64,000 bases of DNA from Parvibaculum sp. (lineage in GTDB: Bacteria; Pseudomonadota; Alphaproteobacteria; Parvibaculales; Parvibaculaceae). Below, in pieces: positions 29,098-37,113 of the stretch. The position numbers and the translations under genes were made by a program. The notes under the pieces are model-generated. The model saw only the letters and a program-made list of their open reading frames with translations. It had not been told where the DNA came from and searched no databases. Position 1 is the stretch's first letter. Every line of letters starts with the position of its first letter. The stretch spans positions 23,067 through 87,066 of the forward strand of contig JARLIS010000063.1 of assembly GCA_031291615.1 (NCBI GenBank). The letters run 5' to 3'.

Positions 29098-29645
29098 AAG
29101 CCCCCGGCAACGAACACAAAGTAGATATAAGAGGCCAAATAGAGAATGGTTTGGATGCCCATGTACTGATTATATTCGTCTTCCGCGAAGTCGAACTTAG
29201 CCGCCCACGAAAATTGCGTCACTACCAACTCCTTCATTACCAACAGATCAATTAGAAGCGCGAGAGCAGCACAAATGGCAAAGCCGACCGCAGCATGGAA
29301 ATTGCCAAGTGATTTCACATGAAAAAGAAACTGATAGTCGAAAACGGTGATCGCTACGTTCAACAAGCCGAGAAATAAGCTCGCAGTCAAAACTTGTCCC
29401 CGTTGTCCCGCATACCAAACCACGGCATGACTTACGAATATCGAGCAAAGGGACTGAGCTATGAAGAAGAGGAAAAAGCCTGACGTGGCAGATAGTTCTA
29501 CGTAATCAGGAACGGACAAATATCTGAAATTGCCAATAGCTAATATTGCATAAGCAGCGTTAGCAATCGTAATCACTGATGCTAAAAAATTCACGGCACG
29601 CTCGTTCATTCCTGACCCCAAATAGTCGACGAATTTCTGCTCCAT
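29094..29645 (-). CDS. Four-TM hypothetical membrane protein
   Basis: 183 aa. Hydrophobic segments lie at about residues 18-40, 50-75, 85-105 and 115-138, plus a C-terminal stretch 165-183. There is a charged loop FDFAEDEYNQYM before the last. The family is not recognised. It is convergent with the HEPN-like gene. Membrane proteins next to HEPN or nuclease genes can be defence effectors, but nothing here proves a link. Confidence 0.7.
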   Translation of the reverse strand: MEQKFVDYLGSGMNERAVNFLASVITIANAAYAILAIGNFRYLSVPDYVELSATSGFFLFFIAQSLCSIFVSHAVVWYAGQRGQVLTASLFLGLLNVAITVFDYQFLFHVKSLGNFHAAVGFAICAALALLIDLLVMKELVVTQFSWAAKFDFAEDEYNQYMGIQTILYLASYIYFVFVAGGF

Positions 29646-29770
29646 TTAATCTGAGTACAGAAATATTTTATCACAAATTTACGTGCGGCCTATCGTGGGG
29701 TGGTCTCCGTCTATTGTCCCCCGTACCGGGTCGCGCCCGCACGCACAGAACAGCACCCGCTCGCAACCGC

Positions 29771-30025
29771 CTAGGCGCGCGAAGGAATGTCCTTAGTCGC
29801 CACCGGCTGTCTCACTTCAATCCCCACAACAGGCCACCTGTCAGCGAAGGCTTGGGCCGTCGCCAGATCGGGAAGGTAGAGGTGGGTTGCGTCCATCCCT
29901 CGCTGACCAGACGGCACCCACGCAAAGCCGTCTTTCCCAAGTGTCGCCTCAAGCCACCGCGCCATGTCGTTCAATGCGTGCCCGAGGCCGCCCTTAGGGA
30001 TGCCAATGGTCAGCCGAACGGGCAT
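29771..30025 (-). CDS. Small hypothetical protein
   Basis: 84 aa from MPVRLTIGIPKGG; the frame is open up to 30139. A compact alpha/beta pattern with HALNDMARWLEATLGKDGFAWVPSG and THLYLPDLATAQAFADRW is plausible protein. No function recognised. Confidence 0.5.
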   Translation of the reverse strand: MPVRLTIGIPKGGLGHALNDMARWLEATLGKDGFAWVPSGQRGMDATHLYLPDLATAQAFADRWPVVGIEVRQPVATKDIPSRA

Positions 30026-30304
30026 CGTCTGCTCAGCTCGGTGGCGTTGGTCCCGGATCAGGTTCGCTCGCTGCATCATGGGGAAAGGTCGATTGCCGGT
30101 TGTTCCTATTATGTTCAGGCTACATGATTGGCTGGCCAACGCCAGTCCGGCCCTTCCAAGTCAGGTATGACCGCCCTCCCTGCCCCCTAGAATGCCCCTA
30201 GGAGTCCCACAGGAGCCCCGTGGGGAGTCTTTGCGGTCCTAGAGCTGCCATCCTAGCTCTCGAAGCCGAAACGCCCCAGCGAGTCAAGGGCTTGGACTAC
30301 GTTA
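30026..30304. other. Short stretch before recombinase gene
   Basis: No supported gene except a possible 5' extension of the leftward ORF. Sequence near 30170-30240 is C-rich with direct CCCTAG-like repeats. Nothing else recognised. Confidence 0.4.
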
Positions 30305-30400
30305 TGTCTCTTATTCTATACCTTGAGTGACATTCCTCTTGACGTGTCTCATTTCATGTCTCATATCTATGTTCTCGCATAGCTTAGGACATAGGAGACA
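30305..30400. promoter_or_regulatory. res-like cluster of TGTCTC motifs before serine recombinase
   Basis: TGTCTC occurs at 30305, 30345 and 30357, and inverted (GAGACA) at 30395-30400. A CTATG/CATAG hairpin lies at 30367-30382. The array ends 3 bp before the recombinase ATG. Such arrays upstream of resolvase genes are usually recombination and autoregulation sites (inference). Confidence 0.55.
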
Positions 30401-30403
30401 CAC

Positions 30404-30964
30404 ATGGCCGTGGTCGGATACGCCCGCGTCTCGACGACAGGGCAGAGCCTCGACGTTCAGCTTGAACAACTAGCGAGGGCAGGATGCGAGAAGGTCTTCA
30501 GCGAGAAGCGGAGTGGCCTCGACGGCAAGCGCCCGGAGTTGGCGAACTGTCTCGACTATGTTCGGGACGGCGACACCCTCTTGGTGACAAAGCTCGACCG
30601 CCTCGCGCGCTCCACCACTGACCTCTATCGAACCATCGAGACTTTGAAGAGCAAGGGCGTCGGATTTCGTGTGGTGGATGATCCGACAATCGACACCACC
30701 TCGCGCACCGGCAAACTCATCATGGGCATCCTCGCGTTGATCGCGGAGTTTGAGACCGACATCCGCAAAGAGAGGCAGATGGATGGCATCGCAAAGGCGA
30801 AGGCCGACAAAAAGCAGTTCGGGCCACCACGCAAAATCGAAGACGCAGGCAAAGCAGAGATCAGGCGGAAGCGTGCCGAGGGAGTGCTTATCAAAGACCT
30901 CATGGCCGAGTACAAGCTTTCCAAGGCTCACGTCTATCGCATCCTGAGTGGCACTCCGGCATGA
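30404..30964 (+). CDS. Serine recombinase (resolvase/invertase family)
   Basis: 186 aa. The catalytic domain starts VVGYARVSTTGQSLDVQLEQL (nucleophile Ser in RVST). LLVTKLDRLARSTTDL and IMGILALIAEFETDIRKERQMDGI follow, then a C-terminal HTH (LIKDLMAEYKLSKAHVYRIL). It is of resolvase size and carries the residues needed for activity. It overlaps the next gene by ATGA. It may resolve island dimers or invert DNA; no second res-like site was found. Confidence 0.95.
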   Translation: MAVVGYARVSTTGQSLDVQLEQLARAGCEKVFSEKRSGLDGKRPELANCLDYVRDGDTLLVTKLDRLARSTTDLYRTIETLKSKGVGFRVVDDPTIDTTSRTGKLIMGILALIAEFETDIRKERQMDGIAKAKADKKQFGPPRKIEDAGKAEIRRKRAEGVLIKDLMAEYKLSKAHVYRILSGTPA

Positions 30965-31377
30965 CGAAGAAAATCCCTCTGCCGTTGCCCGTCGCCATGA
31001 TCTATCGCGCCGTTGCCGAGCTTGAGAAGGCATACCCAGGTCGCAAGTTCACGCCGGACGGCCACCTTGTCGGTTCAATTGGAGAAGTGGTCGCCGCTGA
31101 AGCGTTGGGCCTCACGCTCTATCCGATGTCTCAGGCCGGGCACGATGCCTATGACGCCAACGGCGATGTCCAAATCAAGATGACGGCGGGAACGAGCATT
31201 GCCATGTATGCCGAATGTGTGCGCTTGGTGGTCCTGCGTGTCGCCTCGCCTGAGGAAGCTGAGATTGTTTACGACGGTCCCGGCGCACCGGCATGGGCGC
31301 AAGCTGGCAAGATCGGCAAGAATGGTCAGCGGGTTATCAGTCTGAAGAGACTCCGCGACATTGCTAGGGCCGGGTGA
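30961..31377 (+). CDS. DUF6998-like protein, PD-(D/E)xK-like
   Basis: 138 aa, coupled to the recombinase by ATGA. The pattern VGSIGEVVAAEALGLTL, then H-D-x-x-D, then DVQIKMTAG reads as the E...D...Q-x-K of a PD-(D/E)xK nuclease-fold core, as in DUF6998 proteins that often follow resolvases. Nuclease activity is not established. It may be a small endonuclease or recombination accessory. Confidence 0.7.
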   Translation: MTKKIPLPLPVAMIYRAVAELEKAYPGRKFTPDGHLVGSIGEVVAAEALGLTLYPMSQAGHDAYDANGDVQIKMTAGTSIAMYAECVRLVVLRVASPEEAEIVYDGPGAPAWAQAGKIGKNGQRVISLKRLRDIARAG

Positions 31378-31566
31378 GCAATTAGGTTGCACTATCCCTG
31401 AGGGGAACCTACCGCATTTTGCCTTTTGCCCGCTGCCAGATCGCAATGAAGTGCGGCTTCCGCAATTACCCTGCACTAACTGGACGATATTCCATTCTAG
31501 CGCGTCACCTACAAAGTCACTTCAGTTTTCCCGGCTGACGAAGAGGACGACGCCTCTCACGGTTAT

Positions 31567-31790
31567 CAATCAAGTCCTACTGATTGAACGGGGGTAGTGT
31601 CTGCCTAAAGACCAATTACCCCACACTAATTGAGCGAGGGAGCGACCTCAACGGTTGAGCAATTAACCCCCACAAATTGAACGGGGGAGTTTCCGCCTCC
31701 TAAGCAATTACCCCCTACTTATTGAACGGGGCGCGCGTTTCCGCGTCCCAGACAATTCCCCTCCCCAATTGAATGAAGTCGCCCTCGTAC
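31567..31790. repeat. Iteron-like tandem array, five units
   Basis: CAAT(T/C) cores recur at 31567, 31613, 31660, 31705 and 31753, at 46, 47, 45 and 48 bp. Each core is followed by a C-run, then (A/G)ATTGA-C-G and a G-run (for example CAATTAACCCCCACAAATTG at 31660). Weaker copies lie at 31380 and 31462. It is directly upstream of an RHH-like gene and a helicase gene, so it is a probable replication origin or Rep-binding array. Confidence 0.75.
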
Positions 31791-31862
31791 GTTTGTAACG
31801 AGGCCTTCTTTATTTTTCGAAATGCACCTATCGCTTCCCAGCGAAATCAATAGGCAACCATC

Positions 31863-32135
31863 TTGACCAAGAAAACCTACATCGGGCGTAGCCGCGACGC
31901 CGTACCATTCGACATTGCGTTGGATCGCGCTTCGCTAGACGCCGCGCATGCGTCAGTTGACAACATCAAAACGCTGACAGGCATCGACGCTTCCATTCCG
32001 ATCATCGTCCGCACTGCCCTACGCTATCTCACTCGCCATCTTCAGAACCTCCCAAAAGGCACCGATGCCGAGACGGCTGGGTTGCGCTTGAAGGTGGATG
32101 TCATGGCGGCGGCCAGAGGTATCGCGAGCGTCTAG
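31863..32135 (+). CDS. Small ribbon-helix-helix-like protein
   Basis: 90 aa from a TTG codon, with only a weak AGG upstream; the start is uncertain. The segment LDRASLDAAHASVDNIKTLTG...SIPIIVRTALRYLTRHL resembles the helix-turn-helix portion of CopG/RHH regulators. It follows the iteron-like array by 73 bp and precedes the helicase gene. It may control copy number or replication (inference). Confidence 0.5.
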   Translation: MTKKTYIGRSRDAVPFDIALDRASLDAAHASVDNIKTLTGIDASIPIIVRTALRYLTRHLQNLPKGTDAETAGLRLKVDVMAAARGIASV

Positions 32136-32213
32136 GACTACGCCTCGCACCCCGACATCAAACTCACTTCATTTTCCTAGGAGGCCGCGCGAAAGTGTGG
32201 CTCACGACCCGTC

Positions 32214-34181
32214 ATGCCTCAAACACATCGCCTGCGCCTTCGCGTGGCAGTACCAACACAAGTCTGGAATGTCGATGCCGACGACATCCACAAGGGTATT
32301 AGCCACCACAATCTGACCGTCCCCGCACATCAGAAGCTAATCGCCACTCTAACGCGCCACGGCAACGACCTCGACCAGAACCATAAAGATGTTCTCTTGG
32401 CACTTGTTGGGTCGATGACGGAAATGGCGCAAGGAAAGATCGAAGGCCGATATGCGTTCGGTCTGCCAACCGGGTTCGGCAAAACGTCCGCCGTCACCTC
32501 TTGGGTGTCAACGCTCTATCGACCCGGGAGCCCACGCCATCATCTTTCCATCTCGATAGCGGCAAGCAAGGTTGAAGCTCTATGCGACGTTCAACGCGAA
32601 CTGATCAGAGCGGGCGTTCCGGCAGAATTGATCAGTCTCATTCACAGCTACAAGGGCATGGATGAGTGGCAGCCGGGAATGGAGATACCGGAGGGCTTCG
32701 CTTCGATCCCGGCAACATTGTCGGACGAAGACCGCCCCATCGTTTTAGTGACGCACAACAAGGTGCGGGGAGACGCAGGGCTCAATCGCTTCGCCAGCTA
32801 TAGGGGCAGACCCCGCGACCTCATGCTGTACGACGAAAGCCTAATCATCTCCGACAGCACCGGAATTAATATCACCCTGTTACGCGGTGCGCTTGGATGG
32901 TTCCGTGAAGTAAGCGGCGACACAGAGAAGTATGCCGAGGTCATCTCGTACCTAACGAACGCAATTGGCATAATCCAAACGGAGTTGGACTGGCAACAGC
33001 AGAGTGGGACTTTAGGTGGTGTTATCTCGCTGCCGGTCCTCGACCATGAGACCGAACTGAAATACGTCTGCCTTCTGCCGACCAGCAATGTCATGGAGCC
33101 CGCCGTGAAGCTCCTATCTCTGCATCGATCACCCTTGCGTGTCGTCTCTACGGCACAAGGTGGCGTAGTGCAATACGACATCAGTGTGCCGAGGGAACTT
33201 GGGAATATTCTCGTTCTCGATGCCTCTTACCCAATCCGGTCCCTCATCCACCTTGACGCCACGATCCGCGATGCGGAGACGAGCTTGGATGTCGTCAAAC
33301 GCATTGGCGTTCCCTTCTCGCACCTCAAGTCATTTGAGAACGTCAACATCAATCAGATGTTCACTGGCGGTGGCAGAGCGACGCTGGGGGAAGATTTTCT
33401 GAAGCCCCAACCCAATCAGCGAATGACGAAGGAGATTGCGGAGGTTGTCAAATCGATCCCGCCCGCCGAAGCCATCCTGATCTTCACCTACAAGAAGCGT
33501 CCGGGCGACAGGGTGAACTTCAAGGGCATTCTCACCAGCGCTCTCGAACGAGCCGGAATTGATGTCAGAGCGAAGCTTGCTGACGGAAAGAGCCGCGTCA
33601 ACATCGTGACATGGGGAATGGAAACGAACCTCAACAACTACGCGCACTGCTCAACGGTGATCCTCGCTGGCGTCCTTCAGCGGTCCCCCATCGACCTAAC
33701 TGCCAGCTTCATCGGCCAGTCAGACGACCTTCAAAAGCCGATACTGACGAATGTGTTGAGGGAGCTTGGATCATCGGAAGTCACTCATATGATCTACCAA
33801 GCTCTCTCTCGCGGCAGTTGCCGTGTCATGCAGGCCGGGAAGGCCAAGCCCATGACTGCATACATTGTCCATCGCTATCCGGCGATCAGGGGCGCCTTGG
33901 AAAAGGTCATGCCAAAAGCCAAGTGGTGTGAATGGTCTCCGCTGCTTGAAGTTAAATCACACCCCAGTGGTCTGGCTGCGACAACGGCGACCAAAGTTGT
34001 CGAGTTCCTGGGAACTCTTTCCAATGACCAAAATTCAATCTCGACAACCGCTCTGCGCAAGTCGATGAAGTTGAGCGTAAGTCCGGCTGTGTACGTAGAC
34101 GCTATCCGTAAGGTGACCCAGATGTGCGCTTGGCAGCACAGCGGACGGAGTCTCGTGAGACAATTTCACGAGGTCACCTAA
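32214..34181 (+). CDS. Large P-loop ATPase, helicase-like, probable island replication protein
   Basis: 655 aa. Walker A is FGLPTGFGKTSAV (about 83-95) and the Walker B-like MLYDESLI sits near residue 205. A motif III-VI-like C-terminal part has AILIFTYKKRPG and YQALSRGSCRVM, where the Arg-rich SRGSCR may be the arginine finger. The extreme C-terminus looks like a small winged helix. Location just after an iteron-like array suggests a replication helicase; exact family not recognised. Confidence 0.65.
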   Translation: MPQTHRLRLRVAVPTQVWNVDADDIHKGISHHNLTVPAHQKLIATLTRHGNDLDQNHKDVLLALVGSMTEMAQGKIEGRYAFGLPTGFGKTSAVTSWVSTLYRPGSPRHHLSISIAASKVEALCDVQRELIRAGVPAELISLIHSYKGMDEWQPGMEIPEGFASIPATLSDEDRPIVLVTHNKVRGDAGLNRFASYRGRPRDLMLYDESLIISDSTGINITLLRGALGWFREVSGDTEKYAEVISYLTNAIGIIQTELDWQQQSGTLGGVISLPVLDHETELKYVCLLPTSNVMEPAVKLLSLHRSPLRVVSTAQGGVVQYDISVPRELGNILVLDASYPIRSLIHLDATIRDAETSLDVVKRIGVPFSHLKSFENVNINQMFTGGGRATLGEDFLKPQPNQRMTKEIAEVVKSIPPAEAILIFTYKKRPGDRVNFKGILTSALERAGIDVRAKLADGKSRVNIVTWGMETNLNNYAHCSTVILAGVLQRSPIDLTASFIGQSDDLQKPILTNVLRELGSSEVTHMIYQALSRGSCRVMQAGKAKPMTAYIVHRYPAIRGALEKVMPKAKWCEWSPLLEVKSHPSGLAATTATKVVEFLGTLSNDQNSISTTALRKSMKLSVSPAVYVDAIRKVTQMCAWQHSGRSLVRQFHEVT

Positions 34182-34186
34182 GTAGC

Positions 34187-34220
34187 CCATCCCTATAAGA
34201 AAGAATTCTATAGGGAATGG
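34187..34220 (+). terminator. Hairpin after helicase gene
   Basis: CCATCCCTATA pairs with TATAGGG-a-ATGG (one bulged A) around an 11-nt loop, 6 bp after the helicase stop. There is no T-run, so this could be a terminator or mRNA-stabilising stem. Confidence 0.5.
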
Positions 34221-34308
34221 CTAATTAGTTTCAGATGCCCGACGCCGAAACAAACTAACAGAGGTTACCTTCGTGCGCACCTTCAGAACGCACATCAATA
34301 GCTAGTGA

Positions 34309-34370
34309 GCGCCTTCCGTCAACTGAACATGCCCCTACAGGTATCTTCGGTTGTGCGGGAGGCGTTTTTT
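34309..34370 (+). terminator. Rho-independent terminator-like long hairpin with T-run
   Basis: GCGCCTTCCGTCAACTGAA (34309-34327) pairs imperfectly with TTCGGTTGTGCGGGAGGCG (34346-34364), followed by TTTTTT at 34365-34370. It is 130 bp beyond the helicase and 70 bp before the next gene. It could end the replication-operon transcript or the tail of a small RNA. Confidence 0.7.
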
Positions 34371-34442
34371 CAGAAGGGCTTGCGGGGGGAGTCATCTGCG
34401 GTGCTAGACTCAATTTTCATGATCACCAGCGGGGGCCTTTAA

Positions 34443-34808
34443 GTGACCAATCAAGCGACTGTTCCAATCCAACCAGCGTCGTTCCGGATCGGACGCGCAA
34501 TCCGCGCGCACATGCAAAGTCACTTGGGGCCGTCCACCCTCGTTGCCATCGCCTTGATTGTTTCAACGCTGATCTACCGGCACGAAGCGATCCTCGACCG
34601 CGATCAGAAGCAGTGTCAGATGTATGTTTCGATCAACGAAGACAATGGTGCCTATCTCGTCATGGCGACCGAACATCCGAATTGGTCAGCAAGCGAGGTC
34701 GCTCAAACGGCGCGTGCGTTGGCGCGTGACGGTGAGAAGTTTTTTCATCTGAGGGATGACGGAAATAGCTTTTGCGATTTGCTTCCGCCACCCGACACGC
34801 CGCGCTAA
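34443..34808 (+). CDS. Small single-TM protein upstream of SIR2 gene
   Basis: 121 aa, GTG start. One TM helix at about residues 33-50 (TLVAIALIVSTLIYRH) with the basic region before it. The C-terminal ~70 residues hold two Cys (CQMYVSIN and CDLL) and are likely periplasmic by the positive-inside rule. It ends 13 bp before the SIR2-family ATG and faces the same way, so a two-gene operon is likely. No family recognised. Confidence 0.65.
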   Translation: MTNQATVPIQPASFRIGRAIRAHMQSHLGPSTLVAIALIVSTLIYRHEAILDRDQKQCQMYVSINEDNGAYLVMATEHPNWSASEVAQTARALARDGEKFFHLRDDGNSFCDLLPPPDTPR

Positions 34809-34821
34809 TCAGAGCATTGCC

Positions 34822-36069
34822 ATGAACAAGCGCAATCCTCTTTTCCTGCTAGGCGCTGGGGCTTCGAAGCCAGCCGGAGTTCCGCTCGCCGGTGAGATGA
34901 CTCTGGAAATGATAAGGCGGTGCGACGCGAACCGACGAAGCGAGTTGGGGAAAACCATCAGAGCAATCGAAGGCGCGCTTCGTATGCAGAGTGGTGTAGT
35001 AGACTCCTTCCACGGCGAAGCTGTAAATATCGAAAGCATTTTGAATGCGGCCGAGATGTTGGGCGACAGGTTTTCTTTGGAACTCGCTCCATTTGTCGCT
35101 GCGTGGCACCCAATCATTGAGGCTCTTGAAGCCACCCGCCTGAGTTCGTTTGAAGCTGAGAGTATTGGGCGCAGAGCGGGTGGCCGGTTGCACTTTCCCA
35201 GCGGTCCACGTGTCGCCCAAAGATCGCAGCACTCAAACGAGTCGGACATAAGAAGCACATTTAGCAATGCACTTGCCGGAGCCCTCCTTGACCTTTCGTC
35301 GCGCCTCCAACGCCGCCCTGACGGTTCACTTTTCCGGACTCTCAAAGCGTTCCTCACAGGCGAGCTGGCTCGGATAACATTGTTGAATGATCCACTGCCG
35401 CTTGCCTATCTGGACTCTTTGCTCGAACTCGGAAGAAGCCGACCAGTTCACATCGCAACTCTAAACTACGACAACAGCATCGAACTGCGTGCACAGGCGC
35501 TCGGTATTCCTTGCTCAACCGGCATCGCTGATTGGGTAAACAACGCGAGCTTCGCGGCCCCTCAAAACGAACCGGGGATTGACCTAATCAAACTACACGG
35601 CTCTGTGCGATGGTTGTGGGCCAAACCAAAATCCGACCTTCCTGCCGGATTTGAAGATCGGATAGTCACGGAAGTGGGCGATGACGTAATGAAAGCCAGT
35701 CTCGATGGCACTCCCCTAGTTTTTCCTTCTGAAACCATCGGCAACCAAATGGCGGTCATATTCGGTGGGCGAAACAAACTAACCGCTGAAGGCCCATTCC
35801 TTGATCTCTTGATCAAGTTCAAGGCACTCCTCGTTCAAACCGATGAATTGATTGTCGTGGGCTACTCGTTTCGCGATCCCCACGTGAACCACTGCATACT
35901 GAGATGGCTGGGAGCGACCGGACGAAAATCCCGGCTGATCGTAGTCGAGCACACCGAAGTTGCACTGGACGACGTTGCATTCCTGAAGCTCATTCAGAAA
36001 ACAACACCGGGCCAGCTTGATTTCCAACCTATCGGAGCAGAGGCAGGCATGAGGCTGTCGGCTAACTAA
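34822..36069 (+). CDS. SIR2-like domain protein (probable NADase, defence-type)
   Basis: 415 aa from MNKRNPLFLLGAG; the open frame starts at 34756. SIR2-like features: LFLLGAGASKPAGVP (NAD loop) at 7-21, TLNYDNSIE (the Asn equivalent), DLIKLHGSVRWLW (catalytic-His strand) and ELIVVGYSFRDPHVN near 350. Such SIR2_2 proteins occur in anti-phage systems (Thoeris, DSR, Sir2/Ago) where they deplete NAD+. The upstream TM protein is its only close partner. Assignment to a named system is not supported. Confidence 0.82.
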   Translation: MNKRNPLFLLGAGASKPAGVPLAGEMTLEMIRRCDANRRSELGKTIRAIEGALRMQSGVVDSFHGEAVNIESILNAAEMLGDRFSLELAPFVAAWHPIIEALEATRLSSFEAESIGRRAGGRLHFPSGPRVAQRSQHSNESDIRSTFSNALAGALLDLSSRLQRRPDGSLFRTLKAFLTGELARITLLNDPLPLAYLDSLLELGRSRPVHIATLNYDNSIELRAQALGIPCSTGIADWVNNASFAAPQNEPGIDLIKLHGSVRWLWAKPKSDLPAGFEDRIVTEVGDDVMKASLDGTPLVFPSETIGNQMAVIFGGRNKLTAEGPFLDLLIKFKALLVQTDELIVVGYSFRDPHVNHCILRWLGATGRKSRLIVVEHTEVALDDVAFLKLIQKTTPGQLDFQPIGAEAGMRLSAN

Positions 36070-36111
36070 GCATTAGAGGTGTGCAACAATGTAGCTTCTA
36101 TTTTGTGAACC

Positions 36112-36747
36112 TCAATCCTGTAACGCCCGCTTTAATTCACGGCCATATGCAGTTGGATATGCGTTCTCCGGCGTGCTTAGGTGCGCAGCGGCGCAACCAA
36201 GCCCCGTCAGATGTGAGATTGAAACCTCTATCCTATCGCTTGAGCATTTTAGCTGACTAGCGATGAAGTCTCTCGCATTGGGGGAATAGTTTGCGCCGCC
36301 CAGCTTTTCCAGCACGGCAGCGTCTATCGGGTTCATTTGCTTTACGGTCTCAATAAACTCCATCCGCATAGTATCGGACCTCCCCGGGTCCATAGCTGTC
36401 GCCAACAATCTAGCCCACAAATCTTGAAGCTCGGCTCGGCCTTCGTCGGCTGCCGCTTCCAATATCGGACCACCTATCGCCAGCGGTATCGGTTTGGAAC
36501 TTTCGACGCCGCGAGCGGTTAGCCGCGTGTGGACCTTCTTCACCACTTCGGTGAGATTTTCCGCCCGTTCAATTTGTCGTCGCGTCCTGTAAGCGTGAAG
36601 CGCATCTGCGCCGAAGAAGCCTATTAGGTCTTCCGGCATGGACCCGGCGATGTCCTTGAAGTAACCCCCGAGGCCCCGCAAGGCTTTGACTATCTCAGTA
36701 CCTAGCTCGGCCTGAGCGTCGGAAATGGGAATGAGATTGTCGGGCAT
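36112..36747 (-). CDS. Abi-alpha (DUF4393)-like protein
   Basis: 211 aa. GFFGADALHAYRTRRQIERAENLTEVVKKVHTRLTARGV, then PILEAAADEGRAELQDLWARLLATAMDPGR and MEFIETVKQMNPIDAAVLEKL match the Abi-alpha/DUF4393 pattern of a region linked to abortive infection. It is convergent with the SIR2-like gene, 43 bp apart. A defence role is inferred from family and company. Confidence 0.78.
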   Translation of the reverse strand: MPDNLIPISDAQAELGTEIVKALRGLGGYFKDIAGSMPEDLIGFFGADALHAYRTRRQIERAENLTEVVKKVHTRLTARGVESSKPIPLAIGGPILEAAADEGRAELQDLWARLLATAMDPGRSDTMRMEFIETVKQMNPIDAAVLEKLGGANYSPNARDFIASQLKCSSDRIEVSISHLTGLGCAAAHLSTPENAYPTAYGRELKRALQD

Positions 36748-36768
36748 TTGACCTCATCTCAGGAGAGC

Positions 36769-37113
36769 TCATGCAGACAAGAATGGAACGCCATGCCGCC
36801 TGAGGGTTTCTCTGATGAGCTCATTGTATTCGTGCATTGTCAGATCGTCACGAAGCGTTCCGTCGATGATATTAGCAACGTTGACCGCATGTCCGTCGAG
36901 ATGGTCCGTGACGATTTCTCGCCACCCCCGATGTGAAATTGCCGCTATGCGCTTGACTGACGCCACAGCATCATCCGCCAGTTCTTGGAGGCAGGCTTTG
37001 GGAATGCGCCGTGTTTTGACACCATGTTGAGATAATCTATCCGCTAGATAGAGGCGACTCGTGGTCCGTATCGGGAGTACTAGCCCCGTGACAAAGTAGA
37101 CGATTTTCAACAT
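36769..37113 (-). CDS. Small hypothetical protein
   Basis: 114 aa. An N-terminal hydrophobic stretch (residues 1-17) is followed by LYLADRLSQHGVKTRRIPKACLQELADDAV, then a helical region. The family is not recognised. It lies 21 bp upstream of the Abi-alpha-like gene in the same direction, so the two probably form an operon. Confidence 0.6.
   Translation of the reverse strand: MLKIVYFVTGLVLPIRTTSRLYLADRLSQHGVKTRRIPKACLQELADDAVASVKRIAAISHRGWREIVTDHLDGHAVNVANIIDGTLRDDLTMHEYNELIRETLRRHGVPFLSA

Noticed and set aside
31567..31790. CRISPR array
   Set aside because: The repeat units are imperfect and nearly contiguous, without uniform unique spacers, and no cas gene is present; iterons fit better.
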